A model generated the notes under the pieces. That model was not told where the DNA came from. It did not search any database and saw only the letters and a program-made list of their open reading frames with translations. A stretch of 64,000 bases of DNA. It comes from JAQVIJ01 sp041287365 (GTDB lineage Bacteria > Desulfobacterota > Dissulfuribacteria > Dissulfuribacterales > DYLC01). Shown here piece by piece: positions 43,936 to 51,726 of this stretch. Within the stretch, counting starts at the first letter, position 1; each line of letters starts with the position of its first letter. The stretch covers positions 127,215-191,214 of the forward strand of contig JBEULL010000033.1 of NCBI GenBank assembly GCA_041287365.1, given 5' to 3'. Position numbers and translations under genes: made by a program.

Positions 43936-44322
43936 TTATTTAAGGTCTACCGTCATACGAACGATCTGATGCTTTTGTGGAGGATTCAGCCCTATTCTCT
44001 GAGCCAACAGGGCGATATTGCTCACTGCCTTAAGTTGTTTCTCATCCGCCTTCAGCATCGCGTTTTTGGAAAGAGTGCGGCTCAGCTCGGTCTCGATAAC
44101 AGCGCTCTGACCACGCATCTGACCGACATAAGAATTGATCAGCACCTGCAAGCCCAGCAGGAACACCAGACACAGACAAAGCAGAACATCGTGTAAAGAA
44201 ATATTTACAGCCAAATACCTGATCAAATACATGGATTTACCAGACCGCAATGTACGGCCTGCTACCCATGACTCTGAAAACTGCTTTTGGGGGAATCGAA
44301 CTGCACCTGCACGATAACTCAT
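43936..44322 (-). CDS. ftsL: FtsL-like cell division protein
   Basis: Short bitopic membrane protein of 128 residues. Cytoplasmic N-terminus of about 40 residues, one membrane helix (HDVLLCLCLVFLLGLQVLIN, about 44-63), then a coiled coil (ETELSRTLSKNAMLKADEKQL) and a IALLAQRIGLNPPQKHQIVRM tail, the usual FtsL layout. Sequence is poorly conserved in the family, so position between rsmH and the ftsI-like gene is the main support. FtsL with FtsQ and FtsB normally activates FtsW-FtsI, the pair that is abnormal here. Confidence 0.8.
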   Translation of the reverse strand: MSYRAGAVRFPQKQFSESWVAGRTLRSGKSMYLIRYLAVNISLHDVLLCLCLVFLLGLQVLINSYVGQMRGQSAVIETELSRTLSKNAMLKADEKQLKAVSNIALLAQRIGLNPPQKHQIVRMTVDLK

Positions 44323-44338
44323 CTCCTCACTGCCTCCT

Positions 44339-45223
44339 TTAATGATCTATACGCACTGCGATGCGCAACTTGGCACTTCTTGACCTCGGATTTACAGAAA
44401 TCTCGACATCAGAAGGGGTTATTGGCTTCTTCGTCAGATTCTGCAAAAGTGCATGACTTCTGAATGTATCCTTGACCATACGATCCTCCAGCGAATGAAA
44501 AGAAATGACACAAAATCTACCTTCCGGCCCCAGACATGTAGGGAATCTATTCAGGGCATTACGCAGATTGTCCATCTCCATATTGACAGCTATACGCAGG
44601 GCCTGAAATGTCCTGGTGGCTGGATGCAGGTGTCTGCTGTGAAACCTCCTTGGAATGGACTGAAATATCACATGGGCCAAATCCAAGGTTGTCTGAAACG
44701 GCAACTCCTTGCGTCTGGTTGCTATGGCGTGCGCAATCCGCCTCGACCATCGTTCCTCTCCATATTCATAGATGAGATCGGCCAGATTCTCCTCCGGAAG
44801 CCCATTCACTATATCGGCTGCCGTAACAGAGGAGAAACGATCCATGCGCATGTCCAGAGACGCATCCCTTAAAAAGCTGAACCCCCTCTCACTACTGTTG
44901 AGCTGATACGAAGAGATGCCGAGATCCAGAAGAATACCATCAACCATGTGTATGCCCTCGCCTGCCAGTATCTCAGGCAAATCGCAGAAATTCCCCTGCA
45001 CAAACAACACTCTGGAGCCGTCCAATCCTGCCTGCTTCAGGCGCTCTCTGGCCTTATTCAGGGATTCCGCATCCCAGTCCAGGCACAGAAGACGAATATC
45101 AGGACATGCCCTCAGCATAGCCTCTGAATGACCTGCCATGCCTGTGGTACCGTCCACATAAAAACCACCTGGTTTCAGGTCTAAACCACTCAAAACCTCA
45201 TTCAGGAGGACAGGGACGTGCAA
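44339..45223 (-). CDS. rsmH: 16S rRNA (cytosine-1402-N4)-methyltransferase
   Basis: SAM-dependent methyltransferase (MraW) modifying the decoding site of 16S rRNA. 294 residues from a TTG at 45223, which gives the conserved LHVPVLLNEVLSGLDLKPGG start (first residue Met); the only upstream ATG frames run deep into mraZ. Signatures: YVDGTTGMAGHSEAML, DGILLDLGISSYQLNSSERGFSF, NMEMDNLRNAL, CVISFHSLEDRMVK. Because no strong ribosome site precedes the TTG, translation may depend on coupling with mraZ, whose stop is 13 bases upstream. Confidence 0.9.
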   Translation of the reverse strand: MHVPVLLNEVLSGLDLKPGGFYVDGTTGMAGHSEAMLRACPDIRLLCLDWDAESLNKARERLKQAGLDGSRVLFVQGNFCDLPEILAGEGIHMVDGILLDLGISSYQLNSSERGFSFLRDASLDMRMDRFSSVTAADIVNGLPEENLADLIYEYGEERWSRRIAHAIATRRKELPFQTTLDLAHVIFQSIPRRFHSRHLHPATRTFQALRIAVNMEMDNLRNALNRFPTCLGPEGRFCVISFHSLEDRMVKDTFRSHALLQNLTKKPITPSDVEISVNPRSRSAKLRIAVRIDH

Positions 45224-45236
45224 TCCTTCGGTGCTC

Positions 45237-45686
45237 TCATTTTGAGATGATTGGAGCGATGAGACGGGTGTGTTGTTCGAAATTGTTACGGGCCTTTTTG
45301 AGTTCTTCATCCAAAGCTGGTTTACTCCATATCTCGAAATATTTAAGCATTCCACAGAGCACCACCTCTCTATCTATACCTGCCTCTTCCCTGAGATGAA
45401 TTGGCAACAAGGTCCTTCCCTGACCGTCCACAGGGCACTCTATGCCGCCTGCCAGAAAATAACGTTGAAAAGACAAAACCTCCGGAGGGGATACCAGGTC
45501 AAATCTGCCGAAATTTTCCTCCAGTTTACGCCATTCATCCATGGGATAGGCGGCAAGACAGGTAGGAAGTGTAGTGATGACAAGAAGATCTGAATTGTAT
45601 CGCGAACGCAATACATCCTTGAACCGTGATGGTATGCTCAAACGCCCCTTGGCATCGAGTGTATGGATAGATCTGCCCCTGAACAT
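45237..45686 (-). CDS. mraZ: Transcriptional regulator MraZ
   Basis: AbrB-fold DNA-binding protein, 149 residues, first gene of the dcw operon and in known cases its repressor or modulator. Start at 45686 with GAGGGAG 2-8 bp upstream. Two MraZ domains: FRGRSIHTLDAKGRLSIPSRF at the N-terminus, and a second SFQRYFLAGGIECPVDGQGRTLLP (about residues 72-95). Three AGTGGT boxes lie directly upstream, overlapping its promoter, which supports autoregulation. Confidence 0.95.
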   Translation of the reverse strand: MFRGRSIHTLDAKGRLSIPSRFKDVLRSRYNSDLLVITTLPTCLAAYPMDEWRKLEENFGRFDLVSPPEVLSFQRYFLAGGIECPVDGQGRTLLPIHLREEAGIDREVVLCGMLKYFEIWSKPALDEELKKARNNFEQHTRLIAPIISK

Positions 45687-45700
45687 GTCTCCCTCTTTAC

Positions 45701-45753
45701 ACCACTTTGCACCACTGGCGACCACTATATGGGCTTTTCAGAAGGAATGTCAA
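45701..45753 (-). promoter_or_regulatory. dcw operon promoter with three MraZ-type boxes
   Basis: On the minus strand a perfect -35 TTGACA (45748-45753) and a -10 TATAGT (45724-45729) are 18 bp apart. Three AGTGGT repeats at exactly 10-bp spacing (45721-45726, 45711-45716, 45701-45706) start inside the -10 and run toward the mraZ start. Tandem 10-bp-spaced GTGG-type repeats are the known operator design of MraZ, so binding would block RNA polymerase. Only 15 bp separate the last box from the mraZ ATG. Confidence 0.75.
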
Positions 45754-45888
45754 GGGTATTTTTAAAAAAAAACAAATTTTATGAATCTCTATGGGGTAAT
45801 GGGAAGAAAACCTTGGTATTAAAATTTTAATATAAATATAACCTTTTGATTTTATTGATAAAAATAACAAATAAAGCTGTACGGATAT

Positions 45889-45904
45889 AGTGGTATAAAG
45901 TGGT
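45889..45904 (+). promoter_or_regulatory. Second, oppositely oriented pair of MraZ-type boxes
   Basis: AGTGGT at 45889-45894 and 45899-45904 on the plus strand, again 10 bp apart, in the 376-bp mltG-mraZ gap, about 160 bp upstream of the three boxes. A further single AGTGGT is at 45970-45975. Possibly an upstream operator allowing DNA looping; no good -35 accompanies it. Confidence 0.45.
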
Positions 45905-45952
45905 AACTTCATCAGAGATTTATTATCACCACAGTCATTCCCCTCCTCTGGG

Positions 45953-46010
45953 GGGATACCCGAAGGTAGAGTGGTTTACCATCTTTGACGGAATACCTGA
46001 AGGTAATGTG
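45953..46010. repeat. Two 21-bp direct repeats with palindromic core upstream of mraZ
   Basis: Copies at 45953-45973 and 45990-46010 read GGRATACCYGAAGGTARWGTG, 37 bp apart start to start. Each contains the palindrome TACC-YGAA-GGTA. They fall just downstream of the mltG stop, in the intergenic region before mraZ. They look like regulator half-sites or a small duplicated element. Confidence 0.5.
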
Positions 46011-46062
46011 TCATCTCTGTATGGACACGCTCGTGCACCAATCAGGCGCATGCAATGTGTCC

Positions 46063-47109
46063 CTATTTGTCTGTAAGCCCACGACGGTACCGGTAAACCG
46101 CTGCATTGTGTTCTTTCAGATCGACGGAAAAATGATGGAAACCATCGGGCTGGGCCACAAAATACAGATAGGGCACATCAGCCGGAGACAGAGCGGCCTC
46201 GATGGAGGCCTTGCCTGCATTGCAGATAGGACCTTTGGGCATGCCTTTTATGACATAGGTATTATAAGGCGTGGGGGTGCGCAGATCGGCTGCCGTTATT
46301 GTATCCTTAATCGGCTCATTTTCGGAAAGCAGACCATAGATCACTGTGGGATCGGCCTGCAGGGGTATCCCCTTGCGCAGACGATTCCAAAGCACGGCCG
46401 ATACCAGAGGACGCTCCTCACGAATACCCGTTTCCTTTTCTATGATGGATGCAAGGGTCAGGACATCCTTTACCTGCATATTCATGGCCATTGCACGCGT
46501 TCCGTAGCCGTTTTCGTTCCATACCTGCCAGAATCGCCTGGTCATTGCCTCTGCAATCCGCTCCACAGAGGTCTTTTTCACAAACCAGTAGGTATCCGGA
46601 AACAGATAGCCTTCCAGACTCTCGGCCTCCACACTCACCCGCTTCAAAAATTCCGAATCACGGGAGATACGCAAAAATGCACTGAAGGTGCAGAGCCCAA
46701 TTTCGTCCAGACGCCTTGCGATATCAAAGACATTGAATCCCTCCGGCACAACCACCGCATATTTCTTGACCAACCCCTTTATAAAGATATCCAATATCTC
46801 ATTTACGGACATGGATGGTGACAACTCATATTCTCCTGCCTGAATACGGTGAAAGGCGTTTTTCTGCAATGCCCCCCACCAAAATGCCCATTTGTTTCTT
46901 ATGATGCCTTTTTTATGCAAGAATTCTGGTATCTCACCAAAAGACATGCCCGGAGTTATCTCCAGCAGCACCGAGCTCTTCTCACCGGACATAGGCCGTT
47001 TTTCATACTCTAAAAAGGCCAACCCTCCCAAAACAACGGTCAACCCCAAAAACAGCCAAACCCATCGGCCTTTCAGCAGAAATCCCTTAAAATTACCCAT
47101 GGATACCAT
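46063..47109 (-). CDS. mltG: Endolytic murein transglycosylase MltG
   Basis: Membrane-bound lytic transglycosylase cutting nascent glycan strands near the membrane, 348 residues. One N-terminal membrane helix (about 16-33). A LysM-like first half covers ITPGMSFGEIPEFLHKKGII. The YceG domain contains the catalytic Glu at about E224 in SIIEKETGIREERPLVSAV, then IPLQADPTVIYGL and TPTPYNTYVIKGMPKGPICNAG, and the C-terminal YFVAQPDGFHHFS. It starts one base after the uvrB stop, so it is expressed with uvrB. The next gene downstream is mraZ after a 376-bp regulatory gap. Confidence 0.94.
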   Translation of the reverse strand: MVSMGNFKGFLLKGRWVWLFLGLTVVLGGLAFLEYEKRPMSGEKSSVLLEITPGMSFGEIPEFLHKKGIIRNKWAFWWGALQKNAFHRIQAGEYELSPSMSVNEILDIFIKGLVKKYAVVVPEGFNVFDIARRLDEIGLCTFSAFLRISRDSEFLKRVSVEAESLEGYLFPDTYWFVKKTSVERIAEAMTRRFWQVWNENGYGTRAMAMNMQVKDVLTLASIIEKETGIREERPLVSAVLWNRLRKGIPLQADPTVIYGLLSENEPIKDTITAADLRTPTPYNTYVIKGMPKGPICNAGKASIEAALSPADVPYLYFVAQPDGFHHFSVDLKEHNAAVYRYRRGLTDK

Positions 47110-47110
47110 T

Positions 47111-49105
47111 CTACGGCCTTTCGTCCCTTGATACGCTCATTTCTCTGAGCCGCTTCAGCTTGTCCCGCAAGGCAGCGGCGCGCTCGAACTCCATGTTCTT
47201 CGCAGCGTTCTTCATCTCTGCCTCCAGCCTGTTCATCTCCTCTCGAAGACCTGCCTCCGAAAATTCCTCCACCGTGTCCTGGGCTACCTCCTGCACATCC
47301 TGTTCATAGATGGAAAAAAGTGAGGGTTTCCGAGTCTTCTGAATGGTAACAGGCGTGATGCCATGTTTCTTATTGTATTCCATCTGTATGCTGCGCCTGC
47401 GATCGGTCTCCGAAACAGCACGCTTTATGCTGTCCGTTATCCTGTCCGCATATAACAGTACGAGGCCATTTACATTGCGCGCCGCACGGCCTGCCGTCTG
47501 AATAAGAGAGCGCTCAGAACGCAAAAATCCTTCTTTATCCGCATCCAACACCGCCACAAGCGCCACCTCCGGCATATCCAGCCCCTCACGCAAGAGATTG
47601 ATACCCACAAGCACATCGAACTCACCATCCCGAAGCGCCTGAATGATACGGCTGCGTTCAACTGTCTTAATATCGGAATGCATATAGGCCACTTTTATGC
47701 CGAGACCTCCATAATATTCAGTCAATTCCTCCGCCATACGCTTGGTAAGCGTCGTAACCAGGACCCTCTCGTTTCGCTCGATCCGTAAACGAATCTCTTC
47801 CAGCAGATCATCCACCTGATTTTTAGCAGCTCTTATCTGAATTTCAGGGTCCAACAGCCCTGTGGGACGGATAATCTGTTCCACCACTCTATCTTCGGCC
47901 TTTGCAAGCTCATAGTGCCCAGGTGTCGCCGAGATGTAAACAACCTGATTTACCAGCGTTTCAAACTCCTCAAATCTCAAAGGCCGATTGTCCAAGGCCG
48001 ATGGCAATCTAAAACCATACTCCACCAAAGTGACCTTACGAGAGCGGTCTCCTGCATACATCCCTCTGATCTGGGGAACAGTGATATGGCTTTCATCTAT
48101 GACCAGAAGAAAATCCTTGGGAAAATAATCTATGAGCGTGGGAGGGGCGACTCCAGGCGGTCTGCCCGAAAGGTGTCTGGAATAATTTTCGATTCCGTGG
48201 CAATAACCCAACTCCGAGAGCATTTCTATATCCAGTTGAGTGCGCTGTTCCAGCCTCTGGGCCTCCACCAGCCGGTTCTGCGACTCGAAAAAGAGCAACC
48301 GCTCGTCCAACTCCAATTTTATATTGCGGATAGCCTCATCCAATCTGCCGCCTGAGGTGACATAGTGACTAAATGGGTATATGACCGCATCCCGCAGTCG
48401 GGCCACCACATTCCCTCGCAGGGGGTTTATCAGACTGATGGCCTCTATGGTGTCACCGAACAACTCCACACGAACGGCATGCTCCTCCTCATGGGACGGA
48501 AAGATATCGATGATATCGCCCATGACACGAAAGGTGCCGCGATGAAAATCCACCTCGTTTCGCTGATACAACATGGCAACCAGACGAGCCACAATCTCCT
48601 CACGAGGCCTTTCATCATTGACGCGCAAATACAACTGCATCTTTTCGTATTCTTCGGGAGAACCAAGGCCATATATACAGGAGACACTGGCCACTATGAT
48701 CACATCGCGGCGAGTAAGAAGCGACCGAGTGGCGGAATGACGCAGCCGGTCTATGAAGTCATTGATTGCGGAATCCTTTTCGATATATGTATCAGACTGA
48801 GGGATATATGCCTCGGGCTGATAATAGTCATAATAACTCACGAAGTATTCCACGGCATTTTCCGGAAACAGTTCTCGGAATTCCTCAAAGAGCTGAGCGG
48901 CCAAGGTCTTGTTAGGAGCCATGACCAGGGTAGGACGGTTCATTTGCGCTATGACATGAGCCATGGTAAAGGTCTTGCCCGAACCCGTCACACCCAGCAG
49001 TACCTGATGCCTCTTCCCTTTTTTCAATCCATGCACCAGGCTGGAAATGGCTGCGGGTTGATGGCCTGCCGGCTGTAAATCACTCTTTAGCTTGAAAATA
49101 GACAT
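47111..49105 (-). CDS. uvrB: Excinuclease ABC subunit B
   Basis: Damage-verifying helicase of nucleotide excision repair. 664 residues from the ATG at 49105, which gives the usual start MSIFKLKSDLQPAGHQPAAI; no clear ribosome site precedes it. Walker A GVTGSGKTF; β-hairpin YYDYYQPEAYIPQSDTYIEK; DEAD-box-like DESH (VIDESHITVPQ); helicase motifs DVLVGINLLREGLDMPEV and QTAGRAARN. The C-terminal UVR domain that contacts UvrC is at about 625-660 (MNRLEAEMKNAAKNMEFERAAALRD). Divergent from gltX across about 130 bp. Confidence 0.97.
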   Translation of the reverse strand: MSIFKLKSDLQPAGHQPAAISSLVHGLKKGKRHQVLLGVTGSGKTFTMAHVIAQMNRPTLVMAPNKTLAAQLFEEFRELFPENAVEYFVSYYDYYQPEAYIPQSDTYIEKDSAINDFIDRLRHSATRSLLTRRDVIIVASVSCIYGLGSPEEYEKMQLYLRVNDERPREEIVARLVAMLYQRNEVDFHRGTFRVMGDIIDIFPSHEEEHAVRVELFGDTIEAISLINPLRGNVVARLRDAVIYPFSHYVTSGGRLDEAIRNIKLELDERLLFFESQNRLVEAQRLEQRTQLDIEMLSELGYCHGIENYSRHLSGRPPGVAPPTLIDYFPKDFLLVIDESHITVPQIRGMYAGDRSRKVTLVEYGFRLPSALDNRPLRFEEFETLVNQVVYISATPGHYELAKAEDRVVEQIIRPTGLLDPEIQIRAAKNQVDDLLEEIRLRIERNERVLVTTLTKRMAEELTEYYGGLGIKVAYMHSDIKTVERSRIIQALRDGEFDVLVGINLLREGLDMPEVALVAVLDADKEGFLRSERSLIQTAGRAARNVNGLVLLYADRITDSIKRAVSETDRRRSIQMEYNKKHGITPVTIQKTRKPSLFSIYEQDVQEVAQDTVEEFSEAGLREEMNRLEAEMKNAAKNMEFERAAALRDKLKRLREMSVSRDERP

Positions 49106-49236
49106 AAAATTATGTTGTTGAATACCATTGACTATGGATAAAATCAATTTTTGAATTATAATGCTTTTTTTACAAAAATGCAGCCGGACTACATATAATC
49201 AACGGATATATTCCAATTAAAATGAAAGGATTCACC

Positions 49237-50712
49237 ATGGAACAGGTGCGTGTACGCTTTGCCCCCAGCCCTACGGGATATTTGCATATCGGCGGTGCAA
49301 GAACCGCCATCTACAACTGGCTATTCGCCAAAAAACACAATGGCACATTCATACTTCGCATCGAGGATACGGATGCCGAGAGATCCACACAAGACTCCAT
49401 TCAGGGCATTCTGGATGGCCTCAAGTGGCTCGGCATGGAATGGGATGAAGGGCCGTATTTCCAGAGCGCCAATCTGAATGCACACAGACAGGCCGCTCAG
49501 CTTCTGCTAGAATCAGGACATGCCTATAAGTGCTTCTGCACCAAAGAGGAATTGGAGGCCAAAAAAGAGGCGGCCATAGCATCGAAACAGGCATACAAAT
49601 ACGACAGGACCTGCCGTAACCTCTCCGCCGAAGAGATTGCCCTCAAGGAACAGGCAGGCATTCCCTATGTGGTGCGCTTTAAAACACCTGATCTGCCAGG
49701 CTCCCTGGTATTCAACGACCTGGTATATGGCCCTATTGAAAGAAAATATGAAGACATAGAAGACTTCGTGATTCTACGCTCAAATGGCAGCCCCCTTTAT
49801 CTGCTCTCCAATGCAGTGGACGACATCAATGACCGCATCACCCATGTGATTCGCGGGCAGGACGGCCTTGCCAACACACCCAGGCAGATACTCATATACC
49901 AGGCCCTTGGAGCCAGATTACCGCAATTCGCACACATGCCTCTCACGCTGGACCTACAGAAACGCAAGATATCCAAACGCACTCATGGCGAAGTGGTATC
50001 CGTTCAATTTTACAGAGAAAAAGGCTTCCTGCCATGGGCGTTGGTAAATTTTTTGGCGCTACTCGGATGGCATACATCCGATGACAGAGAGATCTTCTCC
50101 AAAGAGGAACTGATAGAGGCATTCTCTCTGGAAGGGGTCAGCAGATCCAATTCCATCTTCAACTACACACCGGGCGATGCCAAATTTTTCACCGACCCCA
50201 AGGCCATCTCCATAAACGCCCACTATATCAAAACCATGCCGCTCTCCGAACTGGAGCCATGGGTCAATGAGGTATTGAAGGCCGCAGGCATCTTCGATGA
50301 AACATTTCTGACCACTCAAAAGACATGGTATCATTCAACTATCGACCTGATCCGCCAGCGTTTTCATACCCTGAATGACTTCGCCACACTGGGCGCCGCC
50401 TATTTCTCCGACAACTTTCCCATGGATTCAAAGGCATTACAAAAAAATGTCCTGAAACACCCTCAGCTCAAGGAATGGCTGCCCCAACTGGCCGAGCGGT
50501 TGAAAAAGCTCGACGCATGGAGCCTCGAAAACACCGAAAAGATCGTCAGAGATTTCATAACGGAACAGGGTATCGCATCAGGTACCTTGATCAATGCCAT
50601 CAGAACAGTTGTGACAGGTCAGACAGTGGGACCAGGTTTGTTCGAATGCCTCGTAACCATAGGCAAAAACAGGACGATAGCCAGGCTCACAAATACGGCA
50701 ACACTATTCTAA
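49237..50712 (+). CDS. gltX: Glutamyl-tRNA synthetase
   Basis: Charges tRNA-Glu. 491 residues from the ATG at 49237, chosen over 49222 because GAAAGGA lies 6 bp upstream. Class I signatures: APSPTGYLHIGGARTA and KRKISKRTHGE. A zinc-binding CFC ... YDRTCR element is at about residues 95-130. The catalytic core and anticodon-binding helices are complete. Whether it also misacylates tRNA-Gln cannot be judged from this window. Next gene is a 56-codon frame after 11 bp. Confidence 0.96.
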   Translation: MEQVRVRFAPSPTGYLHIGGARTAIYNWLFAKKHNGTFILRIEDTDAERSTQDSIQGILDGLKWLGMEWDEGPYFQSANLNAHRQAAQLLLESGHAYKCFCTKEELEAKKEAAIASKQAYKYDRTCRNLSAEEIALKEQAGIPYVVRFKTPDLPGSLVFNDLVYGPIERKYEDIEDFVILRSNGSPLYLLSNAVDDINDRITHVIRGQDGLANTPRQILIYQALGARLPQFAHMPLTLDLQKRKISKRTHGEVVSVQFYREKGFLPWALVNFLALLGWHTSDDREIFSKEELIEAFSLEGVSRSNSIFNYTPGDAKFFTDPKAISINAHYIKTMPLSELEPWVNEVLKAAGIFDETFLTTQKTWYHSTIDLIRQRFHTLNDFATLGAAYFSDNFPMDSKALQKNVLKHPQLKEWLPQLAERLKKLDAWSLENTEKIVRDFITEQGIASGTLINAIRTVVTGQTVGPGLFECLVTIGKNRTIARLTNTATLF

Positions 50713-50723
50713 AGGAGGCTTTA

Positions 50724-50894
50724 ATGGCCAAAAACGCCTATCAATTTGAAAAACGCAAGAAAGAACTGGAAAAAAAGAAAAAAATGGATGAAAAACGGCA
50801 ACAGAGACTGAACAGGCATAAACAGCCCGAACCCCAAGCACAAGCCGAAGACATTCAGGATGTCAGTGAAACGACCAATCAGGAAACGGTCTGA
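50724..50894 (+). CDS. Small highly charged protein of unknown function
   Basis: 56 residues: MAKNAYQFEKRKKELEKKKK, then MDEKRQQRLNRHKQPEPQ, then an acidic tail (AEDIQDVSETT). Almost half the first 35 residues are Lys, Arg or Glu, predicting a single charged helix. A near-perfect ribosome site (AAAGGAGG, 5-6 bp before the ATG) and an 11-bp gap after gltX show that it is a real gene in the gltX operon. The start YQFEKRxKELxKKKK is known to me from small deltaproteobacterial proteins without assigned function. RNA or ribosome binding is a guess. Confidence 0.7.
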   Translation: MAKNAYQFEKRKKELEKKKKMDEKRQQRLNRHKQPEPQAQAEDIQDVSETTNQETV

Positions 50895-50928
50895 CAGGGC
50901 TACAGACACTCAGGGCATCTCACATTTC

Positions 50929-50964
50929 ATGCCTCTTTTACTGACATCACGGGAAAAGAGGCAT
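50929..50964. terminator. Hairpin between convergent gltX-operon and methyltransferase genes
   Basis: Perfect 11-bp stem ATGCCTCTTTT / AAAAGAGGCAT with a 14-base loop, in the 91-bp gap between converging genes. The T-rich upper stem arm allows it to serve either strand, but a long T run after the stem is missing, so efficiency is uncertain. Confidence 0.55.
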
Positions 50965-50985
50965 AAACAATTCCAACACAACAGG

Positions 50986-51690
50986 TTATTTTTTAGATTT
51001 CAAACGAGTCAGGACTATCTTAGACTGCTCATCCCCGGCGTTCAAGGTCTTCTTCTGTAATGCAATCTCATAATCCTTAGCACAAAGAGGAAGAAATTGC
51101 GCAAGACTTTTCCTCTCCGCTGAATGTGCGAGATATATGACCCCAGCAGGCGCCAACAACTCTTTGAATACATTTAAAAGCGGTAAAAAAAACTTCTCGT
51201 TGAACAACACCTCCGACCCCAGAATCATATCGAACTTATCCATGGCCGCAGACGGTGCCAACCAATCCAGTTTCGCATGAGAAACCGTTGTGCATCCGTT
51301 TATTGCAGCAGAAAGCCTGGAAAAATCCAGGATGTCGTCTTCCATATCCGTAATGGTGACATTACAGCCGAAAGCGGCTGCCACTACACCTGTTATACCA
51401 AGACCTGCACCGACCTCCAGACAACGAGCACCCGGCTTCAACTGCAATCTGGCCACCATATCGGCCAGCGCAACGGAGGCGTCCCATATCTTCGCCCAGA
51501 ACGGAAAATCAGAAACAGATGTAAACAGGTCTTTGCCGGCCAGGAGCGGCTCCAAGTCCTGAACACAGACAAAACGAAAACGTCTTTCGCGAATGGTCAT
51601 CTCTTCAACACCCAGACCATATTTGGAAGACAATCTCTCATATACCGGAACATATGCCGGCGGAACCAGGGAACGCAGCCTGTCATCCAT
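50986..51690 (-). CDS. Class I SAM-dependent methyltransferase (METTL21/PrmA-like)
   Basis: 234 residues from the ATG at 51690 (AAAGGAT about 10 bp upstream; an ATG at 51711 is an alternative). SAM-binding core CLEVGAGLGITGVVAAAFG (motif I), then TITDMEDDIL (motif II) and DMILGSEVLFN (motif post-I), where class I protein lysine methyltransferases of the METTL family have DxxY-type residues. The preceding FPFWAKIWDASVALADMVA is the typical W-rich segment before motif I in that group. It starts 36 bp after the rpoC stop on the same strand and is likely co-transcribed with rpoBC. The substrate is unknown; a ribosomal or elongation factor is a natural guess from context. Confidence 0.8.
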   Translation of the reverse strand: MDDRLRSLVPPAYVPVYERLSSKYGLGVEEMTIRERRFRFVCVQDLEPLLAGKDLFTSVSDFPFWAKIWDASVALADMVARLQLKPGARCLEVGAGLGITGVVAAAFGCNVTITDMEDDILDFSRLSAAINGCTTVSHAKLDWLAPSAAMDKFDMILGSEVLFNEKFFLPLLNVFKELLAPAGVIYLAHSAERKSLAQFLPLCAKDYEIALQKKTLNAGDEQSKIVLTRLKSKK

Positions 51691-51726
51691 TAAATAGTTA
51701 TCCTTTTTCATTACCAATTAGCCATG

